64,000 nucleotides of DNA from JBJXHN01 sp046233135 (GTDB lineage: Bacteria; Pseudomonadota; Alphaproteobacteria; Rhodospirillales; Rhodospirillaceae). The translations under genes were made by a program, and so were the position numbers. Positions within the stretch are counted from its first letter, which is position 1. Every line of letters starts with the position of its first letter. Below are positions 35,519-43,544 of the stretch, one piece after another. Below the pieces are notes generated by a model. The model did not search any database and was not told the DNA's origin. It saw only the letters and a program-made list of their open reading frames with translations. Location of the stretch: assembly GCA_046233135.1 (NCBI GenBank), contig JBJXHN010000001.1:496001-560000 (forward strand), given 5' to 3'.

Positions 35519-35800
35519 ATGGATAGAATAGACACGGACACATCCGCCATGGCGTCATTGAGCATCCGGCGCTTTGATCCCGCCCTCAAGGAGCGGCTGC
35601 GGCGCCGTGCCGCGTTCAATGGCCGGTCCATGGAGGCGGAAGCGCGCAGCATTCTCCAGACGGCGCTGGAAACGGAAACCCAGCCGACGGGCGCGGAGCT
35701 TGTCCAGGCCATCCGTGACCGCTTCGTGCCGCTGGGGGGCGCGGACCTCGACCTGCCATCCCGTGGTCAAGGGCGGGAGCCGCCGCGTCTGGACGACTGA
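35519..35800 (+). CDS. FitA-like ribbon-helix-helix antitoxin
   Basis: The product is 93 residues from ATG 35519, or 83 from ATG 35549 (MASLSIRRFDPALKERLRRRAAFNGRSMEAEAR without the break). SLSIRRFD forms the DNA-binding strand, followed by two helices as in FitA/Phd-like antitoxins; the tail GAELVQAIRDRFVPLGGADLDL would wrap the toxin. If transcription begins seven bases after the -10, the first ATG is leaderless. The stop overlaps the toxin start by one base, so toxin translation is coupled. It should neutralise and co-repress with the PIN toxin. Confidence 0.85.
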   Translation: MDRIDTDTSAMASLSIRRFDPALKERLRRRAAFNGRSMEAEARSILQTALETETQPTGAELVQAIRDRFVPLGGADLDLPSRGQGREPPRLDD

Positions 35801-36222
35801 TGATCATCCTGGACACCAACGTTCTTTCCGAGCTTATCCGGTCCACGCCCGCGCCCGCCGTGTTGCACTGGTTCGCGACACAGCCCGCCGGGGTCTTCCA
35901 TGTGACCAGCATCTCCGTCGCGGAAATGCTGTTCGGCGTGGAGCGTCTCCCGGACGGCCGGCGCAAGACCGCTCTGGCCGAACAGATCGGCGCGATGTTC
36001 GCCGAGGATTTCCGGGGACGGATTCTGAGCTTCGACGCATCCGCCGCGCCCTCCTATGCCGCCATGGTGAGCCGGAGAGAGCGGATGGGGCGTCCGCTGG
36101 CCGTGCAGGACGGCATGATCGCCGCCATCGCCCAGGTTCACGGCGCGGAGATCGCCACCCGCGACGGGGACTTCGCCGCATGCGGTGTTTCGCTCATCAA
36201 TCCTTGGGAACATCGGGCATGA
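35800..36222 (+). CDS. PIN-domain toxin (VapC/FitB family)
   Basis: An endoribonuclease toxin of 140 residues. The PIN acidic residues are visible: IILDTNVLSEL (Asp5), SVAEMLFGVE (Glu), GRPLAVQDGMIAAIA (Asp) and ATRDGDFAACG (Asp). The family cleaves RNA, often tRNA. It is coupled to the antitoxin by the overlapping tgATG at 35798-35802. In mobile elements such pairs commonly stabilise inheritance. Confidence 0.9.
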   Translation: MIILDTNVLSELIRSTPAPAVLHWFATQPAGVFHVTSISVAEMLFGVERLPDGRRKTALAEQIGAMFAEDFRGRILSFDASAAPSYAAMVSRRERMGRPLAVQDGMIAAIAQVHGAEIATRDGDFAACGVSLINPWEHRA

Positions 36223-36467
36223 GGACTCCGGGCACGGATCGCAAATTCTATGCTTTCTCCCACGAAGTCTGGAGGAGGAGGAGGAGACCATCCTTCCCAG
36301 GATGAGGGTATTCTTCCCCAGTTTTAGGAAGTGTGTCCCTTTGGGGGTCATGAGTAAGCATGCTCGTTAGAAAAAAGACATCTGACGGGCAGCATCTTGA
36401 TCGATTGGCGGAAAACTGAATAATATGTAAAGCAACGTTATAGCAACCAATGCGATCAGGGGTGGGC

Positions 36468-36959
36468 ATGGCAACGTGCGCTGAGTATCCGCAGTGGCTT
36501 CAATTGCTTATAGATTTTAGTCCTGTTGCATCCGTTTGTGTAGCCGTGGCTGTAGGGGCTTACATGGCCCGACAAGCCTACAGAGCGGAAAAAATTCAAC
36601 ATACAATCGATTTGCTCCAATTCAAATTTGCTAATGTAAATATATTTTCAGCGTATCATTATATTAACTCGCTGATGAGAGATGGAAAAAAGTTTGATCC
36701 CAATCTTCTTTTTGACAATGAAAAGGATAGAGAGAAAAACATGCTGGAAGTAGATCGCCTCCTTTCCTATTTTGAACTCATATCAGTTGCTTATCTAAGG
36801 AAGGATATTGATAGAACAACAATAGAGATGCAAATAAAAACAGGAATGTATAAGACATATGATACTTGCGAACCGTATATCCAAGATATGCGGGACAGAT
36901 TAAATAAGCCAACACTGTATGAAAGCCTCAAGAAAGTTTCGGACTTGTTCCGACCGTAG
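36468..36959 (+). CDS. DUF4760-like membrane protein
   Basis: A 163-residue protein from ATG 36468, with agggg upstream (ATG 36450 is an alternative). One membrane segment lies near the N-terminus (FSPVASVCVAVAVGAYMARQA), followed by a helical cytosolic part with LLSYFELISVAYLRKDIDR and a C-terminal YIQDMRDRL. This is the usual pattern of DUF4760 proteins, whose function is unknown. The gene is clearly AT-richer than its neighbours, suggesting separate acquisition. Its 3' end overlaps a small antisense gene. Confidence 0.7.
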   Translation: MATCAEYPQWLQLLIDFSPVASVCVAVAVGAYMARQAYRAEKIQHTIDLLQFKFANVNIFSAYHYINSLMRDGKKFDPNLLFDNEKDREKNMLEVDRLLSYFELISVAYLRKDIDRTTIEMQIKTGMYKTYDTCEPYIQDMRDRLNKPTLYESLKKVSDLFRP

Positions 36960-37101
36960 GAGTTTTGGAAAAGATGCCGCGCCGTTCAATTTCACGTACT
37001 ATCGCGCGTAAGTCGAAATGGGACAAATGGTCGGAAACGTCATACTCACGAAGCACACGCTCTAACTCATACGCTTTTTCATCTTCTGAATCCCAACTCA
37101 T
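36928..37101 (-). CDS. Small 57-residue protein
   Basis: A charged helical protein beginning MSWDSEDEKAYELERVLREY and continuing VSDHLSHFDLRAIVREIERRGIF. It converges with the DUF4760-like gene and overlaps it by 32 bases. The hydrophobic and charged spacing looks like a real protein, and the start is in AT-rich DNA typical of promoters here. The ribosome site is weak (gggc). No known family. Confidence 0.5.
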   Translation of the reverse strand: MSWDSEDEKAYELERVLREYDVSDHLSHFDLRAIVREIERRGIFSKTPTVGTSPKLS

Positions 37102-37233
37102 ATGCCCAATGTAAATTAAAAATACACTTTAGTCAAATGATATGTATTTTGTGTAATTTAACAGTTTTTTACTTCCCGAAATCGCCGGACTTTTTCCTCT
37201 CATAGAACCGCCGCGTCTTCCCTGCGGCGGTAT

Positions 37234-38331
37234 TCAGGGCGTTTCCTGACCGTTGAGCGCCGTCTCAAGCGCCGCGATATAGCGGTCGGCGTCCTTGGCA
37301 AGCGCCATGCTCAGGGCGTCGAGATAGACCCGTGAAGGAAACGCGGCGGTGGCTGTTTTGAGCCTCGCCCGCACGATGCCCGGCTCCAGGCCGAGACGGT
37401 CGGCGATTTCCGCCACGTTCAGGCATCGCAGGTGATAGAGCACCAGAAGGCCGCGCTCCAGCGCCGGAAGACTCCGTGTCCTTCGCTTCACATCCATATG
37501 CAGCCCTTTATCCGCCTCGCGGACACGGTCCCGGGCCTCTGTCGGGTCCACCAGCTTCGCGGCCTCCCGGTCACGCCGCGCCTTGGCCGCGAGACGGTCC
37601 GTGAGCGGGTCGAGCGCCACGCTTGGCGTCTGAATGGGAGCGAGGCACCGGTTGGCCCGCGCGGGATCAAGCGGTACCGTGAACGTCTTCACCGCGCGCG
37701 TCAGAACCGGACAATCCGGCGGGAAGAGAACGGATGCGGGGATGCCGAGGGCTTCGGCGGTGGCGCGCGCCGTCCGTGTCAGATTGCCCGTGCCGTCGAA
37801 CGGCGAAACCTGACAGGCTTCAAGCGCCTCCACGTCCCGGGGGATGAGGCCACGATCACCGAGCGCCTTTTCAAGGTCCGGTCCCTTGCCTTTCATGGCC
37901 TCTGAAAGCGTCGTATTGGTGATGGCGATGGAGAGTGTGAAGACGGGCCTCGTTTCATCGGGGGTAAGTCCCGGCTTCAGGGTATCCGGCATGCGTCCGA
38001 GGGCTTCCTGCACGGCGTGGAGCGCGTCTTCCCCAAGGTCCGCCTCCCTGACCGTATCTCCGGCATGGGGAAACAGCGCGGCGAGTGGCTTGCCCAGAAC
38101 AGCGGCGAGCGCCGCCACATGTGGTTTGACGGTGCCGTCTTCTCGGAGGGGCGTGGCTTGGCGGGTGAGGAGATAATTCAGTTGGCCGACCGTGCAGCCG
38201 GTTACCCCGGCGAGCATGGCGAAGGTGGGAAAAGGAGAGGCGTCGATGGCCTCCCGAAGCGCCCGGTTCGAGATGTCTCCGGCGTTGCCGCCGGGGTCCG
38301 TCGGTGAAGAGGCCGGGCTTTTCTCACTCAT
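37234..38331 (-). CDS. Regulator with two HTH-like repeats and a sigma-region-4-like domain
   Basis: The 365-residue protein has an internal duplication. Residues about 30-95 (FAMLAGVTGCTVGQLNYLL then HVAALAAVLGKPLAALFP) and about 150-215 (ending TAEALGIPASVLFP) look like two copies of an XRE-type unit. The C-terminal region RSLPALERGLLVLYHLRCLNVAEIADRLGLEPGIVRARL resembles sigma-70 region 4. It is therefore a DNA-binding protein, perhaps the element's master regulator; targets are unknown. It overlaps the ORF6N gene upstream by eight bases, so both are cotranscribed. Confidence 0.65.
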   Translation of the reverse strand: MSEKSPASSPTDPGGNAGDISNRALREAIDASPFPTFAMLAGVTGCTVGQLNYLLTRQATPLREDGTVKPHVAALAAVLGKPLAALFPHAGDTVREADLGEDALHAVQEALGRMPDTLKPGLTPDETRPVFTLSIAITNTTLSEAMKGKGPDLEKALGDRGLIPRDVEALEACQVSPFDGTGNLTRTARATAEALGIPASVLFPPDCPVLTRAVKTFTVPLDPARANRCLAPIQTPSVALDPLTDRLAAKARRDREAAKLVDPTEARDRVREADKGLHMDVKRRTRSLPALERGLLVLYHLRCLNVAEIADRLGLEPGIVRARLKTATAAFPSRVYLDALSMALAKDADRYIAALETALNGQETP

Positions 38332-38854
38332 CGCCGTTTTTGGGCCATATGTAGCCGATTGGTTTTTTACCCGGGGCCGGGAGTTTCAGGATTCTCTCCA
38401 CATGCTCATAGAGGCTGGCGATTTTCTGGTCGTGTTCCTCGATCTTGCGTAACACGTCTTCATGGGTCGCCAGCATTTCCCGCAGGCGGACGAAGGCTTC
38501 CACGATGGCGATCCCGACCCGCGCCGCGTTCGCGCCCCGTAAAACGCTCGACAACATCAAGGCTCCGTGTTCCGTGAAGGCATGGGGCGGGCGCCGCAGT
38601 CCCATCCGCGCGGACGGATTGGAGGTCACGATTTGTGACCTCCATTCTTCCAGCTCATCCTTCGTGAGCTGGAACATGAAATGCGGAGGAAAGCGGTCCT
38701 GATTGCGGTTGACCGCCTGATTCAGGGCTTTGGTTTCCACGCCGTAGAGGGCGGCCAGATCGAAATCCAGCATAACCTTTTCGCCCCGGATAAAATAGAT
38801 ATCAGCGGCGATCCGTTCAAAAGGAATAAGAGAAGAGGGCGATTCACTAGGCAT
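38324..38854 (-). CDS. ORF6N domain protein
   Basis: The 176-residue protein carries an N-terminal ORF6N domain (about 10-100): IYFIRGEKVMLDFDLAALYGVETKALNQAVNRN, RFPPHFMFQLTKDE and AFTEHGALMLSSVL. The domain is common in phage antirepressors and in mobile islands. A coiled-coil C-terminus follows (EDVLRKIEEHDQKIASLYEHVERI). It overlaps the regulator gene downstream. A phage- or island-control role is inferred from the family. Confidence 0.9.
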   Translation of the reverse strand: MPSESPSSLIPFERIAADIYFIRGEKVMLDFDLAALYGVETKALNQAVNRNQDRFPPHFMFQLTKDELEEWRSQIVTSNPSARMGLRRPPHAFTEHGALMLSSVLRGANAARVGIAIVEAFVRLREMLATHEDVLRKIEEHDQKIASLYEHVERILKLPAPGKKPIGYIWPKNGDE

Positions 38855-39122
38855 AGGATAAAGATGATATCACCAGAAAGCAGATATCTCCAAATAATGA
38901 AGAAATAATTTTATCAGATTTTTTTGCAAATATTATAAATCAGAAAACCGGAAAATCTCACAAAAAGACAAGAAATATAAATAATATCAATGCATTGTGC
39001 ATAATTACATACAATTTGTCACAAACTTTATATATTTTCCATAATAACGATCTTTTAACGAATACATCATATAATAAGAGGCAAGTCAAAGAATAAAAGA
39101 CGTGGATGGCGGTGAGACAGAC
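38855..39122. other. AT-rich divergent promoter region
   Basis: Roughly 250 bases of very AT-rich DNA between divergent genes. It contains tataat at 39070-39075 (rightward) and several TATA-like boxes facing left. No ORF is seen. Confidence 0.45.
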
Positions 39123-40181
39123 ATGGGGATTCAGGGGGAAATTCAGGAAACATTGTCCGGTACGGAGATACCGGAACCGGCTGTTCCGGGGCCGTGGGAA
39201 GCCTTTACAGGCGCGGCGCTGGATGGGGCCGGGCCGGTTGCATTCACCCGGACCCTCAATCCCGTCACGCCGCCTGTCAAACCGTCCGCCGAACCGGAAA
39301 GTGCGGAAATGAAACACCCCGACATTGACGGACCCGAATCCGAAAACTCTGAATCCGAAACGCCTGATCCGGACCTTGCGCCGTTCGGGATTACGGCCCG
39401 CTCCGGGTTGACCGGCGATCAGCGCCAAGAAGAAATCAGGACCCGCGAATACAGCGAAAGCACCGGCATAGGCGCTTCCGCCAAAGGCCGGAATGCCGAG
39501 GGACAAAAGAAAAACGCCCGCGATTACCACGACCGGATGACGGCTTATCTTCTCGCCGGTTTGCCGGACGGCGACACGAGCGGCTTGCCACACCACAATG
39601 ACGAAGTGAATTTGATGGTGGACGGCCAACCGGTGAAACTGTCGCAAGGGGAATTATTTGCCCTGGCAAGACAGAAAGCGACCGACCCCAGCCTGTCACC
39701 GGAAGAGCGCCTTTACTGGGCGCAAATGGCTGTTCTGGCGAATCCGGAGCACGCCCACGACCCGGCGGCTATGCAGGCACATATTGATGCGGGTGTTGAA
39801 GCTCATCGTGTGCGCCCGGGTGATCTTGAGCAGGAAAAAGCTGCCGTCAAAAATATCAGACCACAAGATGATTTGGCGGATGATGCCATGTCTCATGAAG
39901 AGGCTCAGGCAGAAGCAAATAGCATTGAGAGCCAAGATATGATGCTGGCCGAATTAAATGATGCCGCCCTTATGCCGCTTGAAGATGATTTTGCTTCCAC
40001 GACAGAGATACTGGAACCTGTTGTTGCCCAAGCCGGGGAGCCGGTCGGTCTGAATGGCGTCATACCCCTGACACCGAATTTCATGGGTGAGGCGCAACTG
40101 GCCAATGCTGAGGGCTTAACCCCAGAGGCGGACGCGACCGTCATGGTCAAGGTCGATCCTCAGGTTTTCTCAATGGGATAG
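39123..40181 (+). CDS. Large acidic hypothetical protein
   Basis: A 352-residue product from ATG 39123; GTG 39102 is the alternative and neither ribosome site is strong. It is acidic, proline-rich and probably disordered for the first 130 residues. A helical middle part follows (KKNARDYHDRMTAYLLAGLP, QGELFALARQKATDP, SPEERLYWAQMAVLANPEH), then an acidic helical region and a short hydrophobic C-terminus. The spacing of the middle part recalls phage structural or regulatory proteins, but I assign no family. No signal peptide is present. It is cargo of the mobile element. Confidence 0.6.
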   Translation: MGIQGEIQETLSGTEIPEPAVPGPWEAFTGAALDGAGPVAFTRTLNPVTPPVKPSAEPESAEMKHPDIDGPESENSESETPDPDLAPFGITARSGLTGDQRQEEIRTREYSESTGIGASAKGRNAEGQKKNARDYHDRMTAYLLAGLPDGDTSGLPHHNDEVNLMVDGQPVKLSQGELFALARQKATDPSLSPEERLYWAQMAVLANPEHAHDPAAMQAHIDAGVEAHRVRPGDLEQEKAAVKNIRPQDDLADDAMSHEEAQAEANSIESQDMMLAELNDAALMPLEDDFASTTEILEPVVAQAGEPVGLNGVIPLTPNFMGEAQLANAEGLTPEADATVMVKVDPQVFSMG

Positions 40182-40191
40182 AGTAAAACGC

Positions 40192-40683
40192 CTAGCCGCC
40201 GTGCTTCAGGGCTGGTGGCTCTCCCGCCTGTGCGGTTGACGCAACGGGCGACCGCCCGGCGCATCCACCTCTAGCGATCTGATCGACGGCGAGATTCGCG
40301 ATAGCATGAGCGTCATATCTCTCCGCGTCTTTGTCACTGGCAGTCTTAATGAGTTTGCTGAACCGGTACGACCCCGGCGTTGTGGAAATCTTCCGCCCAT
40401 CCTTGAGCGTGAGCTCCACAGACGGGCGCGTGAAAGCGTCGATAAGGCAGTTTGCCAGGGGAGAGGCCGGTTGGGCGATTTGAACCGCCCTTTGACCAAT
40501 CCAGTCACCAGATAAATCCGCCTGCCTCGCGTCTGGGAGATTCAGAAAATCCGCCACGGACATTGCCTGCTGCGCCAGCGCGGGTCCGGCACCGAGAACG
40601 GCGGGGATCAAAGCGGCGGCTGTCAACAACCCGCGCGCCGCGCGGCCAAATGAAAACTGCGATGTCTCTTGTATCCTTGCCAT
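40192..40683 (-). CDS. Exported hypothetical protein
   Basis: The 163-residue protein has a clear Sec signal peptide: basic start, hydrophobic GLLTAAALIPAVLGAG and an ALA-QQ cleavage site at about residue 37-38. The mature part (SVADFLNLPDARQADLSGDWIGQRAV) has two cysteines, in NCLIDAF and GGCAGR, that may form a disulphide. It is probably periplasmic. No family is recognised. It converges with the acidic protein gene, with only a 10-base gap. Confidence 0.65.
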   Translation of the reverse strand: MARIQETSQFSFGRAARGLLTAAALIPAVLGAGPALAQQAMSVADFLNLPDARQADLSGDWIGQRAVQIAQPASPLANCLIDAFTRPSVELTLKDGRKISTTPGSYRFSKLIKTASDKDAERYDAHAIANLAVDQIARGGCAGRSPVASTAQAGEPPALKHGG

Positions 40684-41022
40684 GGCATATACTCCCTTGC
40701 CATTTTTGCTCTTCGAAGCAGAAAAAGCGGCAATAATTCGACTTTTTCTTCACTTTCGTTTCCGTAAGTGCCGAACTTTTTCAAAAGTTACACTTGCTTC
40801 GACCTTGAACAGATGTATCATAAGGGATGGTTATTGAGACTTTACTTCTTAAACGCAGCGTAAAAATTGTGAATCGTTTATATTCAGCAACTTAGATCAC
40901 GCACACACACAACCTCTCGGGGAAATTTTTTAATGGACAAAAAGGATCGTTTTTGCACGCGCTACAGGTCTGATTTTTCGGATAAAATTCGGACATTCTC
41001 CGCGAAAAGGGAGGCCGGGGTC
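40684..41022. other. Upstream region of the invertase gene
   Basis: AT-rich. TTGCTT at 40796-40801, a 16-bp spacer and TATCAT at 40818-40823 form a possible promoter. A short direct repeat ttcgga-taaaa-ttcgga (about 40977-40993) lies 30 bases before the preferred start and could be a recombination or binding site. The recombinase frame is open from ATG 40933. Confidence 0.35.
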
Positions 41023-41682
41023 ATGGCGGCGGAAAAAGCGGCACGGACAGCGTCCGCACCGGCTGAACCTCCAAAAAAGCTTGGGTACGCAAGGGTTTCG
41101 ACGGTTGATCAAAACCTCGATCTTCAGCGCCGCGCGCTGGAGGGGTTCGGATGTGACGAGATTTTTGTCGACGACGGCATTTCCGCCGTCGCCCGGCGCC
41201 GCCCCGCTTTGGAGGAATTGTTCGGAAAATTACGCCCCGGCGATATGTTCGTCGTATGGAAAATGGACCGGGCCTTCCGCTCCCTCTCTCATGCCCTGAT
41301 GTTTCTTGAAGACCTTGAAGTGAACGGGGTTGACTTCGTCGCCCTGACCGAGCGGATCGACACAACCACGCCAATGGGGCGCTTCGTCTATCAGATCAAC
41401 AGCGCCTTCGCGGAACTTGAACGCGCCATGATCCGCGAACGGACAATCGCCGGGCTCGACGCAGCGCGGGCGCGGGGGGCGCACCTCGGTCGCCCCGATA
41501 AGCTCACCGCCGCCGAGATTGACTCTCTCCGTGCCCTGTATGCGGAGGGGAACCTGACCATGGATAAAGTCGGCGACATGTTCGGCGTTTCGCGTTCGAC
41601 CGTCTCCCGCATTGTCGCGCGGGCGCGCGCATCAGCGGAAACGGCACGGGCCGGACGCCCGCCCAAGGTACGGCATTCATGA
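41023..41682 (+). CDS. DNA invertase/resolvase (serine recombinase, Pin/Hin type)
   Basis: A small serine recombinase of 219 residues from ATG 41023, with ggagg eight bases upstream. The alternative ATG 40933 adds 30 residues with no homology. The catalytic Ser is in LGYARVSTVDQNLDLQ, with the conserved Arg in MDRAFRS; ERIDTTTPMGRF and ELERAMIRERT complete the catalytic domain. The C-terminus has a Hin-type HTH (MDKVGDMFGVSRSTVSRIVAR). It may invert or resolve DNA within the element. Inverted crossover sites were not found by eye. Confidence 0.9.
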   Translation: MAAEKAARTASAPAEPPKKLGYARVSTVDQNLDLQRRALEGFGCDEIFVDDGISAVARRRPALEELFGKLRPGDMFVVWKMDRAFRSLSHALMFLEDLEVNGVDFVALTERIDTTTPMGRFVYQINSAFAELERAMIRERTIAGLDAARARGAHLGRPDKLTAAEIDSLRALYAEGNLTMDKVGDMFGVSRSTVSRIVARARASAETARAGRPPKVRHS

Positions 41683-41707
41683 CCGGGAAACGACGAAAGG
41701 AGACGCA

Positions 41708-41851
41708 ATGACCGATAACGACCAACAGGACCCGGACGAAGGGGCGGCAAAAGCCCTCGCCACCATATGGGGCATGCGGGACCAACTCGACGCCCTCGCC
41801 ACCGACCTTGCCGCCTTGGAGCGTTTCGTCCGAAGTCTCGAAAAGCAGTAA
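41708..41851 (+). CDS. Small 47-residue protein
   Basis: It has a strong aaaggaga ribosome site before ATG 41708, 25 bases after the recombinase stop. The product is acidic at the N-terminus and then helical (ALATIWGMRDQLDALATDLAALERFVRSL). It is probably cotranscribed with the recombinase. The function is unknown; size and helicity suggest a coiled-coil partner or modulator. Confidence 0.65.
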   Translation: MTDNDQQDPDEGAAKALATIWGMRDQLDALATDLAALERFVRSLEKQ

Positions 41852-41876
41852 ATACAAGCGTTCTCACGGCAAGAAG

Positions 41877-42590
41877 TTACCGCCTGTCACCAGAACTACG
41901 TCCGAATCGGACCAGCGGATCAAAGCCATCTCTAACTCGCGTTGCAGAATCTCTCAAAAAACCTTGTATATTATCAAAGGCTTGATTCGTGCGATCTTCA
42001 TCTAGTTTTATCCACCAACTTTCTCCTCCCACTGGCAATTGCATGTATGCGCCAAGGCCTCCTTTTTTGGGGTCGCTTATTATCATGACGTTGCCCAAAG
42101 TGCGTGCTCGCATAAGATTCTCTGAAACAGTTACAATGGATCTGTTTTCAGATCGGGCATGCAATTCCGCCAGTTCACAGACGCATTTTTTATTTTTTTC
42201 GGAATCTGATGTAATAAATATATAAATCACATTTCTTTTTAGATTGTCAGATACCATCCTTACAGTTTCTTTATTTTCTGTATCCAAATATAAATTATCT
42301 GTTATTATGTAAATAATCGCATCGTTACTTACACTCTCCTCCACCATCATAAGATTCCTGACCCAATGTCGCCGATTCGTACTGTACAACCAGTCAACAT
42401 CTGGGATCATAAACTCTTTATAGAAAAAATATTTCGCATAATCATAGACTATTAAAGAAATAATCACTATTATACATGTGTAAAAAAGATATAAGATATT
42501 ATCTTCGAATAGAGTTCCACCCGATATAGCAACAAATAAAAGAGCTATAGTTATAATGGTATCGATTTTCTGAGATAAGATATGTTTCAT
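41877..42590 (-). CDS. Membrane-anchored protein with cytosolic domain, unknown family
   Basis: The 237-residue protein has two adjacent membrane segments (TIITIALLFVAISGGTLF and ILYLFYTCIIVIISLIVY). A cytosolic domain of about 180 residues follows, with alternating strands and helices (AIIYIITDNLYLD, RNVIYIFITSDSEKNK, RSIVTVSEN, NVMIISDP). This resembles a Rossmann-like alpha/beta fold. No catalytic motif is recognised. The gene is strongly AT-rich, unlike the core. It is divergent from the gene at 42619 and near the Gabija operon; a defence role is only a guess. Confidence 0.65.
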   Translation of the reverse strand: MKHILSQKIDTIITIALLFVAISGGTLFEDNILYLFYTCIIVIISLIVYDYAKYFFYKEFMIPDVDWLYSTNRRHWVRNLMMVEESVSNDAIIYIITDNLYLDTENKETVRMVSDNLKRNVIYIFITSDSEKNKKCVCELAELHARSENRSIVTVSENLMRARTLGNVMIISDPKKGGLGAYMQLPVGGESWWIKLDEDRTNQAFDNIQGFLRDSATRVRDGFDPLVRFGRSSGDRR

Positions 42591-42618
42591 ACGAAGCTCC
42601 CGTTAGGAATTAGGAACA

Positions 42619-42924
42619 ATGAGTGATAGATTTAATTTTATTGGGATAGTGAGGAGAATTTTTCAGATAGAATCTGAACAACAGACTTCACCAAAAGATT
42701 GCAAACATTCCTCGGATCAGGAAGGATTATCCTGGGATGTTATTCGGCGTGTACGGGAAGACATGAGAAGAATGGATGATGGTTGTCGACGGCCACAGGA
42801 ATATACATACGATGAGCCCGCTGTTACTCCAGAAGAAATGGATCACGCAGCTGACATTGCTCGACGGATTGATGAGCAATTCAGGCTCAGGAGGGACCCG
42901 AAATCTTCCAAGCCAGCGCCTTAA
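42619..42924 (+). CDS. Hypothetical 101-residue protein
   Basis: A soluble, charged, mostly helical protein (WDVIRRVREDMRRMDDG; EMDHAADIARRIDEQFRLRRD) starting at ATG 42619 with ggaac upstream. It is divergent from the membrane-anchored gene, with only 28 bases between starts. No family is recognised. GC content is below the core average. Confidence 0.55.
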   Translation: MSDRFNFIGIVRRIFQIESEQQTSPKDCKHSSDQEGLSWDVIRRVREDMRRMDDGCRRPQEYTYDEPAVTPEEMDHAADIARRIDEQFRLRRDPKSSKPAP

Positions 42925-43544
42925 AGCCAGCCTAAGCCGTCTAATTACTTTTTTGCAACCGCCATGTGAAGCCTTCCTTCGTCGATATGGCCAAGGGCCA
43001 ACCCTTCTGCGGCAGTGACGATGTTCGACCCGGATACGGATAAACGCGGGCAGGTCCTGTGTCGCGCCGACCTGCGCAGACCATGCGCATATACATGCTT
43101 TAGCTGTATCACATGCACCGTATCTTGCTGCACTGTCCGTGTGTCTCACGCTCCGTCTCACGAAAACCCAGACACGAACACCAAACCCCGAAAAAGGAGA
43201 AAGACCGCTGCGCGCAAGTTGTGTGCTGTGTAGTACACAGCACCAAAAGGGCTCGGTCGCCGTGCTCCCTCGGGAGGGGGGCGTGCCGCCCCCCGTTGCC
43301 ACCCCCCTGCTTGTGACGCGCTCAGGTGAACCCGTTCCCACGCCAGCGAACCGTATCGCCATTGAACAATTCGCGGGGCTTGAAGATGCGCCTTTTCACC
43401 TGCACCAGACCCTAAGCGGGTTAGACCCATCCGGGGCATCGACGATAGATCGGAAATTTCAACAACTTTAAACAGATATTTCTCGTACATATTTCTTTCA
43501 ATGGTGTTTTCTGAATGCTATCTTAAAGGGATGAGAGGTGCGGC
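42925..43544. other. Long leader region of the Gabija operon
   Basis: There is no strong gene. A minus-strand frame (42945-43133) ends in GSNIVTAAEGLALGHIDEGRLHMAVAKK, which is protein-like but has an implausible N-terminus; it may be a fragment. The region holds a perfect 21-bp palindrome at 43223-43243 and a ggggggc/gcccccc hairpin (about 43276-43294). The AT-rich final 80 bases before gajA probably contain its promoter. Confidence 0.4.
43223..43243. promoter_or_regulatory. Perfect 21-bp palindrome upstream of the defence operon
   Basis: gtgctgtgta-g-tacacagcac is a perfect dyad with a one-base centre, 302 bases before gajA. It is a candidate operator; the binding protein is unknown. Confidence 0.45.

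Noticed and set aside
42945..43133. Minus-strand 62-codon ORF ending in HMAVAKK
   Set aside because: The end is protein-like, but the start and first half are not, and there is no ribosome site. Kept only as a possible fragment.
43021..43233. Cysteine-rich plus-strand ORF in the leader of gajA
   Set aside because: Composition is driven by tgc/tgt runs; no ribosome site and no domain.
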